From: Nematostella vectensis
Taxonomy: Eukaryota > Cnidaria > Anthozoa > Actiniaria > Edwardsiidae
Direction of reading: 5' to 3'
Assembly: GCF_932526225.1 (NCBI RefSeq)
Contig: NC_064035.1
Coordinates: forward strand, 21,319,969-21,383,968
DNA length: 64,000 bases
Shown here piece after piece: positions 1 through 11,398 of the stretch (its first letter is position 1; every line of letters begins with the position of its first letter). The notes beneath the pieces are model-generated. The model saw nothing but the letters and a program-made list of their open reading frames with translations, searched no databases and was not told the origin of the DNA. The position numbers and the translations under genes were made by a program.

Positions 1-1
1 G

Positions 2-1009
2 GCGCATGGCCTTATTACGACAGTCTTCCCAAATATAACTTCCTCATCTGATATTGGGAAGCACCTGTCTTCTCTTGGTTTACATGGTGAACAAGGCATG
101 TACGATATGGCATTCAAGTTGAGGTTACTCAATGTTAACGAGTGGCTAAATGACCCAGAACCATACAGGCTATTTCTGCTAAACGGAGAATCGCTAGAAG
201 ATCAAGCAAATGCCTTTTTAAATGATGGATATTTCAATGCAGCTATTGGAAATATCACGGTTCTAGGAATGGCAAATATTTTGAAAATGCCAATAGTGTT
301 ATTGTCCCAAATGCAAAATTTCCCTGTGGTCCCTGTTTCACCAACTAAAGGTACAGTGATAAGTACACCACTCTATCTAGCCTTCGATCAATCTGGTCTT
401 GGCCATTATGATGCTATTGCTATGCGGTCTGAACAACCTGAGACAGATGAAAGCAAGTTTGACAATTCTGCAGCGCAAAAGGCCAATGGGGCCAATAGTG
501 CTGGGAGCTGCAGATGCGGCCAAGGAGCTAAGAAAAAGGAGAAGGATGTAAGGTCATGTCACAGCTTTAAATCAAGGTGCAAATGCTTTCAGAGTGTTAA
601 GGGGTGTTCTGACTGTGACTGTTTAGGTTGCGAGAACCCTTATGGGAAAAAAATGCAAAGGGGCCATTCCAAGGTCACGCTTACAAGAAAAAGAATGGCA
701 CCAAGGATGACAACCGAAATGGTTGCAGGAAAGAAGTTTGCACAAAAACTTGATGTCACAGGCAACATTGCTCATGGCTGGACCTTGTTTGAGGAACTAA
801 TAGTTATCCAGATCCTCCAAATGCAGCTGGCAAAGGGAGGTATAGATATTGATTGCATTTATCAACACTTCTTACAACTGGTGAGCTGTAATGTTAACCC
901 TAAATCTATTGCACAAATATCAAGTAAAGTGATGTCACTTATCAGTGATGATAGAGTTTTTAGAACTAAACTAAAAGAACAGGCCCGCCTGAATTGGTTT
1001 GCTCATTAG
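2..1009 (+). CDS. OTU-fold / Cys-rich (CXC-like) protein, 5' partial
   Basis: The frame is open to the window edge, so the ATG at 98 is internal and the N-terminus is missing. Numbering from that ATG, residues about 1-110 resemble the C-terminal half of an OTU-type cysteine protease: a hydrophobic strand (MPIVLLS, 64-70) and a terminal GHYDA motif whose His (103) fits the catalytic His. The catalytic Cys would lie upstream of the window. Residues 138-178 carry nine cysteines (CRC...RCKCFQSVKGC...CDCLGCENPYG), like one half of a tesmin/TSO1 CXC zinc-binding region. A region near 225-300, beginning GWTLFEEL and ending LKEQARLNWF, could be a helical SANT-like module. OTU domains remove ubiquitin and CXC domains bind DNA; whether this protein does either is inference. 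It could be a host gene or a transposon-encoded protein. The stop at 1007-1009 is followed by AT-rich sequence with AATAAA at about 1455 and 1520. Confidence 0.6.
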   Translation, partial: AHGLITTVFPNITSSSDIGKHLSSLGLHGEQGMYDMAFKLRLLNVNEWLNDPEPYRLFLLNGESLEDQANAFLNDGYFNAAIGNITVLGMANILKMPIVLLSQMQNFPVVPVSPTKGTVISTPLYLAFDQSGLGHYDAIAMRSEQPETDESKFDNSAAQKANGANSAGSCRCGQGAKKKEKDVRSCHSFKSRCKCFQSVKGCSDCDCLGCENPYGKKMQRGHSKVTLTRKRMAPRMTTEMVAGKKFAQKLDVTGNIAHGWTLFEELIVIQILQMQLAKGGIDIDCIYQHFLQLVSCNVNPKSIAQISSKVMSLISDDRVFRTKLKEQARLNWFAH

Positions 1010-2195
1010 ATCTAGCAAATTTGTTTAGAATTGTGTACATTTGATGTCTGTCAAACTATGCAGGAACACTGCCAGATTTATGTTATTAGTATAATATATG
1101 GAGGCAAGCCACAATCAGATCCATTTAGCAAAAATAACATGTAAAAGCTTACAATACATGTATATCCTGTATATGCTTATGTTTAATTTAATAGGGATGT
1201 TCAAATTTCAGTTACTGTTCTTTATTGTAACAAACTAAATTTCTAGACTAAATTGAATAATGTAAGTCTCCTGATTATATTATTATTATCAGAACATATT
1301 TTGACATTTCTTTAACTTGGTTAATATGTGTTAAATGCAAGTTACAGTTTATTAGATCATTGATTTCAAAAAAGGCAAATTACAAGTTTTTGCTTAGTCT
1401 ATTAAAGATACGTAGTGCCAACAAATGTTGTTCTAAGGCATTTTCTGAAAAGAGAATAAAAGGTGGTAGTTTAAGAATAAGGGGATGTAAGTACCGGTAT
1501 GATCATTGCTTAGTGAATCAATAAACCAACTGCACGGTTACAATTTAATTATAATTTGGTTATTGTGATGAGGTGTTCAGCATGTAGGGAGGACAGAAAT
1601 TCTTGTTGAAACTTTACAAAGTAACAGTTACTGACTTTAGTCTAAATCTGCCGGTATGTGGTATTGAGAATTGACTTTACAAATAGGCAGTGGGACCGGG
1701 GAGATTTGGAGGGGGAGGGGGACACTGGTAGAAAAAATGGGAGGGGAGGGGGGTCAGAGATAAAAAATTACAATTTGTGTTGTGCCCCTCCCCTAATATT
1801 TGTTTGCCTCCCGCCCATGTAATAAAGTTCGTCAATCTCAATGTAACAAGGATGGATGACTTCAGATTCTAGTAGCATTTCGGTTCAATTTATCAGCTTC
1901 CCTAGCACGTCTTTGTTTGTTTGTTTTTTTTTTTCAAATACACCTGGATTTAAGATGTAGAATGTAAAAATTAAGCTTATTCAGCTTTAATGTAAAGCAC
2001 TGTATTTTAATCCAGCAACCAACCTCTTAGCAATGGTTCTTATCTAAAAATGGTTACAAATGATCAACGGTTGATACTTACTAAGCTTAAAGTAGTTATT
2101 TGCATATATATTTTACCAAAAGGAAACAGTCAATTAAAAACAAAAGAAAAACTTCATGGGTCGGGACGGTTCTTCCAATGTCGACCTGATAGGGA
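1010..2195. other. 3' flank of the OTU gene, no further gene seen
   Basis: AT-rich sequence that probably starts with the 3' UTR of the upstream gene; AATAAA-type signals lie near 1455 and 1520. At 1690-1815 there is a purine-rich, G-run stretch followed by a C-rich one (GGGAGGGGAGGGG, then CCCCTCCCC). I see no coding exon. Confidence 0.4.
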
Positions 2196-2355
2196 TGCTC
2201 GTCGTATTTTTTAGGGGTCAAAATCAGGCATCAGCTATTTTTTAGAGGGTATCTGAGAAAAAATAGGCGTTTCTATTACAAATGGTATTTTTAGGGTAGC
2301 ATTTTTTGTTGTCCAGGAGTTTTTTAGGGATATTTTTCGAATTTCCCGACGAGCA
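2196..2355. mobile_element. Small inverted-repeat (MITE-like) element
   Basis: The ends are short inverted repeats, TGCTCGTCG at 2196-2204 and CGACGAGCA at 2347-2355. Between them TTTTTTAGGG-type motifs occur four times. At 160 bp with no coding capacity it fits a MITE or a folded repeat. I could not identify a target duplication. Confidence 0.4.
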
Positions 2356-2534
2356 CCACTATCACTTTTACCCTGAAGAACCCCTGAAACGGAATTCCGA
2401 CAATTTGCTTTTTTCTAGTACTAGAGGAAATTGTCAAGGCTTACCGATTTCCGTTTCAGAAGAGCTAATTTCTGGCCTGAGAACACATACCATCCTCAAT
2501 ATTTACCACCTACAATATTTCTTAATTTTATTCG

Positions 2535-2925
2535 GTAGGCTGTATAAGGTCGTGTAGGCTGTATAAGGTAGTGTAGGCTGTATAAGGTCGTGTAGGCTGT
2601 ATAAGGTCGTGTAGGCTGTATAAGGTCGTGTAGGCTGTATAAGGTCGTGTAGGCTGTATAAGGTCGTGTAGGCTGTATAAGGTCGTGTAGGCTGTATAAG
2701 GTCGTGTAGGCTGTATAAGGTCGTGTAGGCTGTATAAGGTCGTGTAGGCTGTATAACGTTGTGTAGGCTGTATAACGTTGTGTAGGCTGTATAACGTTGT
2801 GTAGGCTGTATAACGTTGTGTAGGCTGTATAACGTTGTGTAGGCTGTATAAGGTTGTGTAGGCTGTATAAGGTTGTGTAGGCTGTATAACGTTGTGTAGG
2901 CTGTATAACGTTGTGTAAGCTGTAA
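2535..2925. repeat. 19-bp minisatellite, 20 copies
   Basis: Unit GTAGGCTGTATAAGGTCGT starts at 2535 and recurs every 19 bp to 2914, followed by a partial unit. Variants at unit positions 14-17 are arranged in blocks: GGTCGT units first (with one GGTAGT), then CGTTGT units, then two GGTTGT, then CGTTGT again. Since 19 is not a multiple of 3, the long minus-strand open frame across it is a by-product. Related units resume at about 11213, on the other side of the inserted M element. Confidence 0.95.
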
Positions 2926-5196
2926 TATATAGATTTAGGCACTGCCTAAAAGCGGAGCCAGCATAAACACCTTTTGTGTTGACTGATCAAAGGTATTATT
3001 GGGGGATCTAGGATCCTGCTCTCTACTGAGATTTATTTATTGTACCAACCAAATGGATCCAGGCCTTATTCAATAATTTAAATTATGCAGTACATCAAAG
3101 TTAACAAACACAATTCCTGGTGTGGATATGGCTGTCAAAGTTGTCAAGAGTCTAATGGTAAATTCTTATGTCCCATCATAGAAGTTCCATCATGAATATC
3201 TTTTTTTTAATCAAAACAATACTCCCACAAGCTTTGCCCTTGTGCAGAAAATGTCATGGATGTAACAGCATTCCAAAGATTCAAAATAATATATTTAGAA
3301 TGTTTAGATGCCATACTGTGATTTTTATGTATTGATTTAGTGGCGATTCTCTCCTTCATTGGACCGAATATTCAGAAAAATGTCTGGAAATTAAAATCCA
3401 AAAATATATCCCCTTTCATGCATTACATATTGGTGCACCCCACTTTACCATATAGTGGCCTTGTTGTTGGTGGCCTACTCCCAAATGAATGCAATGAAGA
3501 AAAAACAGATTGATAATGCTAACTTCTAATTTCAAACCAAACCCTTTCATTTATCTATGTTTGGGGTAGAGAGGAATTAAAGAATACCAATTGACTAAAA
3601 CATAATCGACGGGAGAGGAGATATAAAGTGAATTGACTCAACTTGAAAGGTTTGGTGAAAAAATATAACAGTAATGAAAATAATTTGATTGAGCATTTCT
3701 TGACATTTCCCCTTTCCCATTATCTTAACCCTTTCACCACCACAGGCCTCTAAAGAGGCCATGTCTTTGCTATCCAAGCTATGTGAACAGAATTCTATTA
3801 TTGAAAAAGAACAAGGTTGTTGCTAGTGTTATAAAGTTTAAGTATCTTGCCCTAAAAAACCCTTCCCATTAATGTACATTTGTAAAGCTACATTCTGACA
3901 AGCTTTGTTCTTGCGAAGAACAATGGATGAAACAGGATTTCAAAATGGAATATAGTGTCAGACACAATTTTAGATAAGATGCAATGCTGAAGATTTAATT
4001 ACCATTTTGAGTGGTGATTTTCCATCCCCATGGGAATTAATATCTACAAATATACATCCAGTAATGCATTATATTTTGGTGTTTTGAGAAACCCTGGATC
4101 TAACTATTCCAATGAAATAAATCTAAACATCTAAAATAAATGTAATGGGCAAGAGACTTGGAAAGAAAATCCTAAAAAGAAAATATAAATGAAAGTAATA
4201 AATGATTTCTAATTTAAAAATCAAATCTGTTCATTAATTTATTTTTGGTGTAGAGGGGAAATAGCAAAGAGCATCAATTGCATAAAAATAGTTAACAGGG
4301 AGAAGAAAAAGGAAGAAATATGACTCTTCCTTAAATGTTTGAAAAGAAAATATAATAACAATAATGTGATAATTATATTCAGTACTTTTCTAAAATATCC
4401 CCTTTCCCATTATCTTTAGGTTGATAGAAAACTGTTTTCTTTACAGATTTATTATTTAAAAAGCAAAAGTTTGTTTTTAGTTTTATATTATATAAGTATC
4501 TTGTTCTAAAAAAACCTATGAGTGTGTACTGCTGAATCACATAGTAATGAACTAGTCATTTGCGCCCCCTCCCTTATGGTCCCGCAGAAGTCAGGGGTTA
4601 ATGTGGGGTTTTAGACCACTTTTTAACCAGAATATGTTAAGAGGGGTGGTGGTATTGACTGTTTTTGACTCTTAACTTGGAAACAGGCTTTTATTAAAGT
4701 TTAATCCCCCACCCTTCCCTGGGACCATGGGTGTGGGGGTATCAAATGACTAGTGAATAAGAACATCCTACTGTTCTCTTCAAGACATGATTTTTAATTC
4801 TCATGTCTTCCAGTCTTTAGCATTCATCTTGGCCCTCAGGTAGTTCCTGGTTCATAAAAGAGTGAAAACAGTTATTTATTATTTCTTTCAAAACAATCTT
4901 TTTATCAAGCCATTTATAATCTAACTAATTTTCCACAACTATTTGAAAAAAAAAACAATAAACACATGAGATGCAAGATGCAGACAATAACAACAATACA
5001 TATTGAAAATAGGGTTTTTTTATCCTCGGTAAGGAAAATTTCTCTTGTAAGTTGAAAAAGCTGCTGTATCTTCTAAGGATATGTATTTTCTTATGACTAA
5101 GAGCACAGGATATAAAGACAAGAACGGTCTTCTTTAGCAGTATTTGACAAATGCAACACGATATTGGTTAGCCTTTATGAAATATCTCAACACAAT
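2926..5196 (+). mobile_element. M element copy 1, left part (interrupted)
   Basis: Left part of a dispersed non-autonomous repeat, continued at 10604-11215. The left end carries a perfect 17-bp palindrome (TTTAGGCACTGCCTAAA) followed by AGCGGAGCCAGC. The interior matches the reverse complement of about 45.7-47.9 kb over more than 2 kb; for example a 60-codon shadow frame at 3595-3777 (minus) recurs at 47066-47251 (plus). It holds at least two diverged tandem units of about 0.7-0.8 kb: the motif CCCCTTTCCCATTATCTT recurs near 3707 and 4400. No coding region is credible. It stops where the solo-LTR-like element begins. Confidence 0.8.
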
Positions 5197-5568
5197 TGTC
5201 GGGGATTAAGAGTTTATTAGTTTTACGTGACGCGAGAAGGAAATTACGTTAGGTGTTATTGTCCTATCTTATCAGGAAATTAAGTAGTGATTTTATCTTG
5301 TGAACGTGAATAGCACGATGAATCGTAGTAAGAAAGGAATGTAAACTATTTAGTAAATATCCGGTTGTGGGTAGATGAAAGAAAGCGCTGTATTGTCCAT
5401 TGTTTGTAAGGGTGTAAAACTGGGGTATAAATAGGGAAAACATTGTAAAGTTTAGTTTATGATCGTATTGGATTGGATTGATTGAATTGATTGTAAAACG
5501 TTGATCGTTGAGAGTTGTATTGCTTGTACGTAGCATGAAGTGCTAGTAAACGCAAACGCAAAAAGGTA
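5197..5568 (+). mobile_element. Solo-LTR-like element 1, left part
   Basis: Starts TGTCGGGG and continues after the foldback insertion at 10494-10603, about 482 bp in total. It has a TATA box (TATAAATA, 5426-5433). Flanks share AACACAAT (5189-5196 and 10604-10611), so it is either an 8-bp duplication, or a TG...CA element with 4-bp CAAT duplications if AACA belongs to the element. No internal region or second LTR is present. I infer a solo LTR. Confidence 0.6.
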
Positions 5569-8500
5569 CCAGAGTGAAGTTAGTTCCTTATTCGCAGTTC
5601 CTTTTTCGTCTGTTTCCTTATTCGCTCAGTTCCCTTTTCAAATCCGGGGGGGGTACTTACATGATACCTTTTAATTCGAGTTGAAACAGTATTTAGGCAT
5701 AACAGTTTATTCAGAACAAGTCCAACAGCATTTTCGTCGGGTAAATTTCGATGCTTTAACGTGCTCGCTGCTAAGAGGAGCTGTGAACATGAGACTCTAT
5801 CTGCTACAAAAGGTCAAATTACGAAATGCGTGCAATCGCTTTCACAAATGAATCTAGCAAAAGAGAGGAAATCTACCTCTCATCTAATAAATGTATTTGT
5901 ATCTTGGGCTTTATTTCCAAACGCATTAATATATTTAGAGGGGAAATATTCACGCTTTACTTGACTACGTACGTATGTCGTGTGAATTTGACCTTGCTAA
6001 CAAAACCACAATTTGACAGATAGTGTTGTTGTCAATTAACACCTTGGCTACTAGATATGGCTCTGACAAAACAAATAGATTAGTGCAGTGACACGAATAG
6101 GGGACTGCTCCTTATTCAAGTTAGTTTTCGCGAATAAGGAAATGGAATCTTCCAACGTCCTATTTCGTTTTACTACTTATCCGAATAAGGAATAGACTAA
6201 AGAGAGGGTTCTTTAGTATTTTCTTAACATTTCTCGAATAAGGAAATGGTATTTCATAACGCCTGATTTCGTTTTACCTACTTATCCGAATAAGCAATAG
6301 ACTAAAGAGAGGGTTCTTTAGTATTTTCTTAACATTTCTCGAATAAGGAAATGGTATTTCATAACTCCCTATCTCGTTTCAACTACTTATCCGAATGAGG
6401 AATAGACTAAAAGGAGGGTTTTTTATGTTTTCTAAACATTTCTCGAATAAATAAATGGAATCTCCCAACTTCCGATTTCGTTTTACCTACTTATCCGAAT
6501 AAGGAATAGACTAAAGAGAGGGTTCTTAGTGTTTGCTCATCATTTCTCAATAAAGGAAATGAAATTTCATAACTCCCGATTCGCTTTTACGACTCCTTTC
6601 TAAAGAGTTCCCGAAAAAGGAAATGGTATTTCATAACTCCCGATCTCGTTTTAACTACTTATCCGAATAAGGAATAGACTAAAAAGAGGGTTCTTTAGTA
6701 CTTTCTAAACATTTCTCGAATAAGGAAATGGTATTTCATAACGCCTGATTTCGTTTTAACTACTTATCCGAATAAGGAATAGACTAAAGAGAGGGTTCTT
6801 TAGTATTTTCTTAACATTTCTCGAAAAAGGAAATGGTATTTCATAACGCCTGATTTCTTTTTAAATATCTATTCGAATAAGGAATCTACTTTAAAGAGGA
6901 TTGTTAGTATTTTCTCACAATTTGTTTAGAGGAGTATATTCGCGCTTTACTTGACTACGTACGTATGTCGTGTGAATTTGACCTTGCTAACAAAACCACA
7001 ATTTGACAGATAGTGCTTGTTGTCAATTAACACCTTGGCTACTACAGAAGGCTCTGACAAAACAAATAGATTAGTGCAGTGACACGAATAGGCAACTGCT
7101 CCTTATTCAAGTTAGTTTTCGCGGATAAGGAAATGGAATCTCCCAACGTCCGATTTCGTTTTACGACTTTATCCGAATAAGGAATAGACTATGAAGAGGG
7201 TTGTCAGTGTTTGCTCATCATTTCTCAATAAAGGACATGAAATTTCATAACGCCCGATTTCGCTTTAACGACTCCTTTCGAAAGAGTTCTCGAAAAAGGA
7301 AATGGTATTTCATAACTCCCTATCTCGTTTTAACTACTTATCCGAATAAGGAATAGACTAAAAAGAGGGTTTTTTATATTTTCTAAACATTTCTAGAATA
7401 AGGAAATGGTATTTCATAACGCCTGATTTCGTTTTACCTACTTATCCGCTTAAGCAATAGACTAAAGAGAGGGTTCTTTAGTATTTTCTTAACATTTCTC
7501 GAAAAAGGAAATGGTATTTCATAACGCCTGATTTCTTTTTAAATATCTATTCGAATAAGGAATCTACTTTAAAGAGGATTGTTAGTATTTTCTCACAATT
7601 TGTTTAGAGGAGTATATTCGCGCTTTACTTGACTACGTACGTATGTCGTGTGAATTTGACCTTGCTAACAAAACCACAATTTGACAGATAGTGCTTGTTG
7701 TCAATTAACACCTTGGCTACTACAGAAGGCTCTGACAAAACAAATAGATTAGTGCAGTGACACGAATAGGCAACTGCTCCTTATTCAAGTTAGTTTTCGC
7801 GGATAAGGAAATGGAATCTCCCAACGTCCGATTTCGTTTTACGACTTTATCCGAATAAGGAATAGACTATGAAGAGGGTTGTCAGTGTTTGCTCATCATT
7901 TCTCAATAAAGGACATGAAATTTCATAACGCCCGATTTCGCTTTAACGACTCCTTTCGAAAGAGTTCTCGAAAAAGGAAATGGTATTTCATAACTCCCTA
8001 TCTCGTTTTAACTACTTATCCGAATAAGGAATAGACTAAAAAGAGGGTTTTTTATATTTTCTAAACATTTCTAGAATAAGGAAATGGTATTTCATAACGC
8101 CTGATTTCGTTTTACCTACTTATCCGCTTAAGCAATAGACTAAAGAGAGGGTTCTTTAGTATTTTCTTAACATTTCTCGAAAAAGGAGATGGTATTTCAT
8201 AACGCCTGATTTCGTTTTAACTACTTATCCGAATAAGGAATAGACTAAAAAGAGGGTCGTTTGTGTTTTCTAAACATTTCTCGAATAAGGAAACCCAAAC
8301 AAGCCGATGTTGAAAAAAAAAAAAACACGCTAACAATCTTCTTTTTACTCCATTCCTTTTTCGGTAAAAAAAGTAGTAAAAACGAAATCAGGCGTTATGT
8401 AATGCCATTTCCTTTTTCAAGAGATGTTGAAAAAACACTGACAATCTTCTTTTTGAGTTTATTCCTTATTCGGCATAGGTAAGTTAAAACGAGATCGGGA

Positions 8501-10484
8501 GTTATGAAATACCATTTCCTTTTTCGAGAACTCTTTCGAAAGGCGTCGTTTAAGCGAAATCAGGCGTTATGAAATTCCATTTCCTTTATTGAGAAATGAT
8601 GAGCAAACACTGACAATCCAGTTTTTAGTCTATTCCTTATTGGGATAGGTAGTTGTTGCGTTAGGTTCCCGTGAGGATTTCGCCACAAACCGTATAACAA
8701 TCCAACGATGTGTAAAGATATATTTATTCGATCTAGAATGAATGAAAGTTATTTGATTTACATTGATTGCATGGAATCAAAGCTTATTTACAGTTATTCA
8801 AACTCACAAATTAACTTACTTCAATGGCGTATCCTATCGTGTTTTCTGATTCTCAAGTCCTGGTTGGCTGTAGGTTTTGTAATCGTACTGGTTAGCTGTA
8901 TTTCAGAGTTCCGATCTCGGTTACTGTTGATCTGACTGATTTACAATGGATTATAATCACGTGGTTGAAATCGATATTAACGAAACTGTCACTCGTCACT
9001 TATGTAATAGATTTATGCCGAAACAGTAGTTAAAACGAAATCAGGCGTTATGAAATACCATCTCCTTTTTCGAGAAATGTTTAGAAAGTACTAAAGAACC
9101 CTCTCTTTAGTCTATTCCTTATTCGGATAAGTAGTAAAACGAAATAGGACGTTGGGAGATTCCATTTATTTATTCGAGTAATGTTTAGAAAACATTAACG
9201 ACCCTCTTTTTAGTCTATTCCTTAATCGGATAAGTAGTTAAAACGAAACCAGGCGTTATAAAATACAATTTCCTTATTCGAGAAATGTTTAGAAAGTACT
9301 AAAGAACCCTCTCTTTAGTCTATTTCTTATTCGGATAAGTCGTAAAACGAAATCGGACGTTGGGAGATTCCATTTACTTTTTCGAGAAATGTTTAGAAAA
9401 TACTAAAGAACCCTCTCTTTAGTCTATTCCTTATTCGGATAAGTAGTTAAAACGAGATAGGGAGTTATGAAATACAATTTCCTTTTTCGAGAACTCTTTC
9501 GAAAGGAGTAGTTAAAGCGAAATCGGGAGTTATGAAATTTCCTTTCCTTTATTGAGAAATGATGAGCAAACACTGGCAATCCTCTTCATAGTTTATTCCT
9601 TATTCGGATAAGTAGGTAAAACGAAATCAGGCGTTATGAAATACCATTTCCTTTTTCGAGAAATGTTTAGAAAACATAAAAAACCCTCTTTTTAGTCTAA
9701 TCCTTATTCGGATAAGTAGTTAAAACGAGATAGGTAGTTATGAAATACAATTTCCTTTTTCGAGAACTCTTTCGAAAGGAGTAGTTAAAGCAAAATCGGG
9801 AGTTATGAAATTTCCTTACCTTTATTGAGAAATGATGAGCAAACACTGACAACCCTCTTCATAGTCTATTCCTTATTCGGATAAAGTCGTAAAACGTAAT
9901 CGGACGTTGGGAGATTCCATTTCCTTATTCGCGAAAACTAACTTGAATAAGGAGCAGTCCCCTATTCGTGTCACTGCACTAATCTATTTGTTTTGTCAGA
10001 GCCATATCTAGTAGCCAAGGTGTTAATTGACAACAACACTATCTGTCAAATTGTGGTTTTGTTAGCAAGGTCAAATTCACACGACATACGTACGTAGTCA
10101 AGTAAAGCGTGAATATTTCCCCTCTAAATATATTAATGCGTTTGGAAATAAAGCCCAAGATACAAATACATTTATTAGATGAGAGGTAGATTTCCTCTCT
10201 TTTGCTAGATTCATTTGTGAAAGCGATTGCACGCATTTCGTAATTTGACCTTTTGTAGCAGATAGAGTCTAATGTTCACAGCAGCGAGCACGTTAAAGCA
10301 TCGAAATTTACCCGACGAAAATGCTGTTGGACTTGTTCTGAATAAACTGTTATGCCTAAATACTGTTTCAACTCGAATTAAAAGGTATCATGTAAGTACC
10401 CCCCCGGATTTGAAAAGGGAACTGAGCGAATAAGGAAACAGACGAAAAAGGAACTGCGAATAAGGAACTAACTTCACTCTGGTC
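5569..10484. mobile_element. Foldback-type element with long repeat-filled inverted arms
   Basis: The ends are inverted repeats (CCAGAGTGAAGTTAG at 5569 and CTAACTTCACTCTGG ending at 10482), flanked by 9-bp duplications AAAAAGGTA (5560-5568 and 10485-10493). The outer roughly 500 bp of each arm are near-identical in inverted orientation. Inward, the arms consist of degenerate ~105-bp tandem units beginning CGAATAAGGAAATGG. In the left arm these are duplicated at a higher order: a block starting GTTTAGAGG recurs at about 5933, 6924 and 7602, the last two 678 bp apart. Orientation flips near 8290-8330. Long arms of short tandem repeats plus 9-bp duplications match the Foldback description (MULE-like elements also give 9 bp). 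No transposase is visible. Small frames such as 5826-6023 and its mirror 10039-10236 only reflect the inverted arms. Confidence 0.85.
8654..9025. mobile_element. Solo LTR inside the foldback element
   Basis: A 372-bp non-repetitive island within the right arm starts TGTTGCG and ends GAAACA. It is flanked by 5-bp duplications GTAGT (8649-8653 and 9026-9030). TG...CA ends with a 5-bp duplication and no internal region are the signature of a solo LTR. Sequence unrelated to solo-LTR-like element 1. The 75-codon frame at 8708-8935 inside it has no recognisable product. Confidence 0.8.
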
Positions 10485-10493
10485 AAAAAGGTA

Positions 10494-10603
10494 TCGAAGG
10501 AAATTGATTACACGGGGAAACGAATTTCCACGACATTATCAATCTGCCCTGAAGAAGTCTTATTAAAGACGAATTCCAGTTTTTGTTGTATTGTATTTTA
10601 TTT
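10494..10603 (+). mobile_element. Solo-LTR-like element 1, right part
   Basis: Continuation of the element at 5197-5568 after the foldback insertion. The last 50 bp are AT-rich with an ATTAAAG polyadenylation-like motif, then TTTAACA before the shared CAAT. Confidence 0.55.
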
Positions 10604-11048
10604 AACACAATCAAGAATATAGATAAAACGAAGAATGTCAAAACAAAACCTGTTATGCCCAAATAATTTGATTACTAAGTTAAGTACTCGCATTCTCAAA
10701 GCATACAAAAAGGACAACAAAAAGCCTAATAACTGTCATATCCTCAATAGACAATATAAATCGTCGTCCGAAACTCACCTTGCATTGTTTTTTTTGGTCG
10801 CTTTCTTGTGGTTCTGTTCGCTTTTTAATGTGAACTGTTACTTGCTTAAATTTACCAGCTAAAACCAAATAAATCTTGGCGTGAATGAATGTTAGTAGAT
10901 CTTCTCTAGTTGACTTTATCCTTAAGTCACAAAATTTGAGGCAAAATAAATAATTATCGCATAATCGACAAGAACTTTTTCCCTTGCTCCGTGCTTGTAT
11001 TTAGTCGCCATTTCGGGGCCGAGTTGGGCCTGGGAGTCGCGCGGCTGA

Positions 11049-11089
<41 letters not shown>

Positions 11090-11215
11090 GAGTGACACCA
11101 CAGGGTACCCGCGCGATGACCACAAAAACCAAGTCGCATACCTATACCATATTTCTATGCCTATAGGGCTACGCGCGCGGCCTGCGGCCGCGCTTGGCTC
11201 CGCTATAAGGTTGTA
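10604..11215 (+). mobile_element. M element copy 1, right part
   Basis: Matches the reverse complement of about 45090-45690 and completes M copy 1. It contains a (CTGG)n tetranucleotide tract at about 11047-11091, present at the same place as (CCAG)n in copy 2. The right terminus has a GC-rich hairpin (GCGCGGCC, loop TGC, GGCCGCGC) followed by GGCTCCGCT. The minus-strand frames here (10680-10868, 10922-11569, 10954-11139) are not credible genes; the SQPASQPASQP run is the tetranucleotide tract read as protein. Confidence 0.8.
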
Positions 11216-11310
11216 TAGGCTGTATAAGGTTGTATAAGGTTGTGTAAGCTGTATAAGGTTGTATAGGCTGTATAGGCTGTATAAGGTTGTGTAAGCTGTA
11301 CAAGGCATAT
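11216..11310. repeat. Continuation of the 19-bp minisatellite
   Basis: Irregular units such as AAGGTTGTATAGGCTGTAT immediately follow the M terminus and match the array at 2535-2925. The minisatellite therefore flanks M copy 1 on both sides, as expected if M inserted into it. Confidence 0.75.
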
Positions 11311-11398
11311 ATTGCTGTTTACTTAATGTAGGTACAATAATATAACAGACCATATTAATTATATGAATGTCGGTACAATATAATAGACCATATATGAA

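Noticed and set aside
2496-2942. 148-codon minus-strand frame of YSLHNLIQPTRPYTA-type repeats
   Set aside because: It is the 19-bp minisatellite read through; the periodicity is in DNA, not codons.
3595-3777. Conserved small protein (recurs at 47066-47251)
   Set aside because: Conservation is explained by the two M copies; the frame is not kept in M copies 3 and 4.
5826-10236. Identical 65-codon frames at 5826-6023 (plus) and 10039-10236 (minus)
   Set aside because: They are the same sequence in the two arms of the foldback element, with no protein features.
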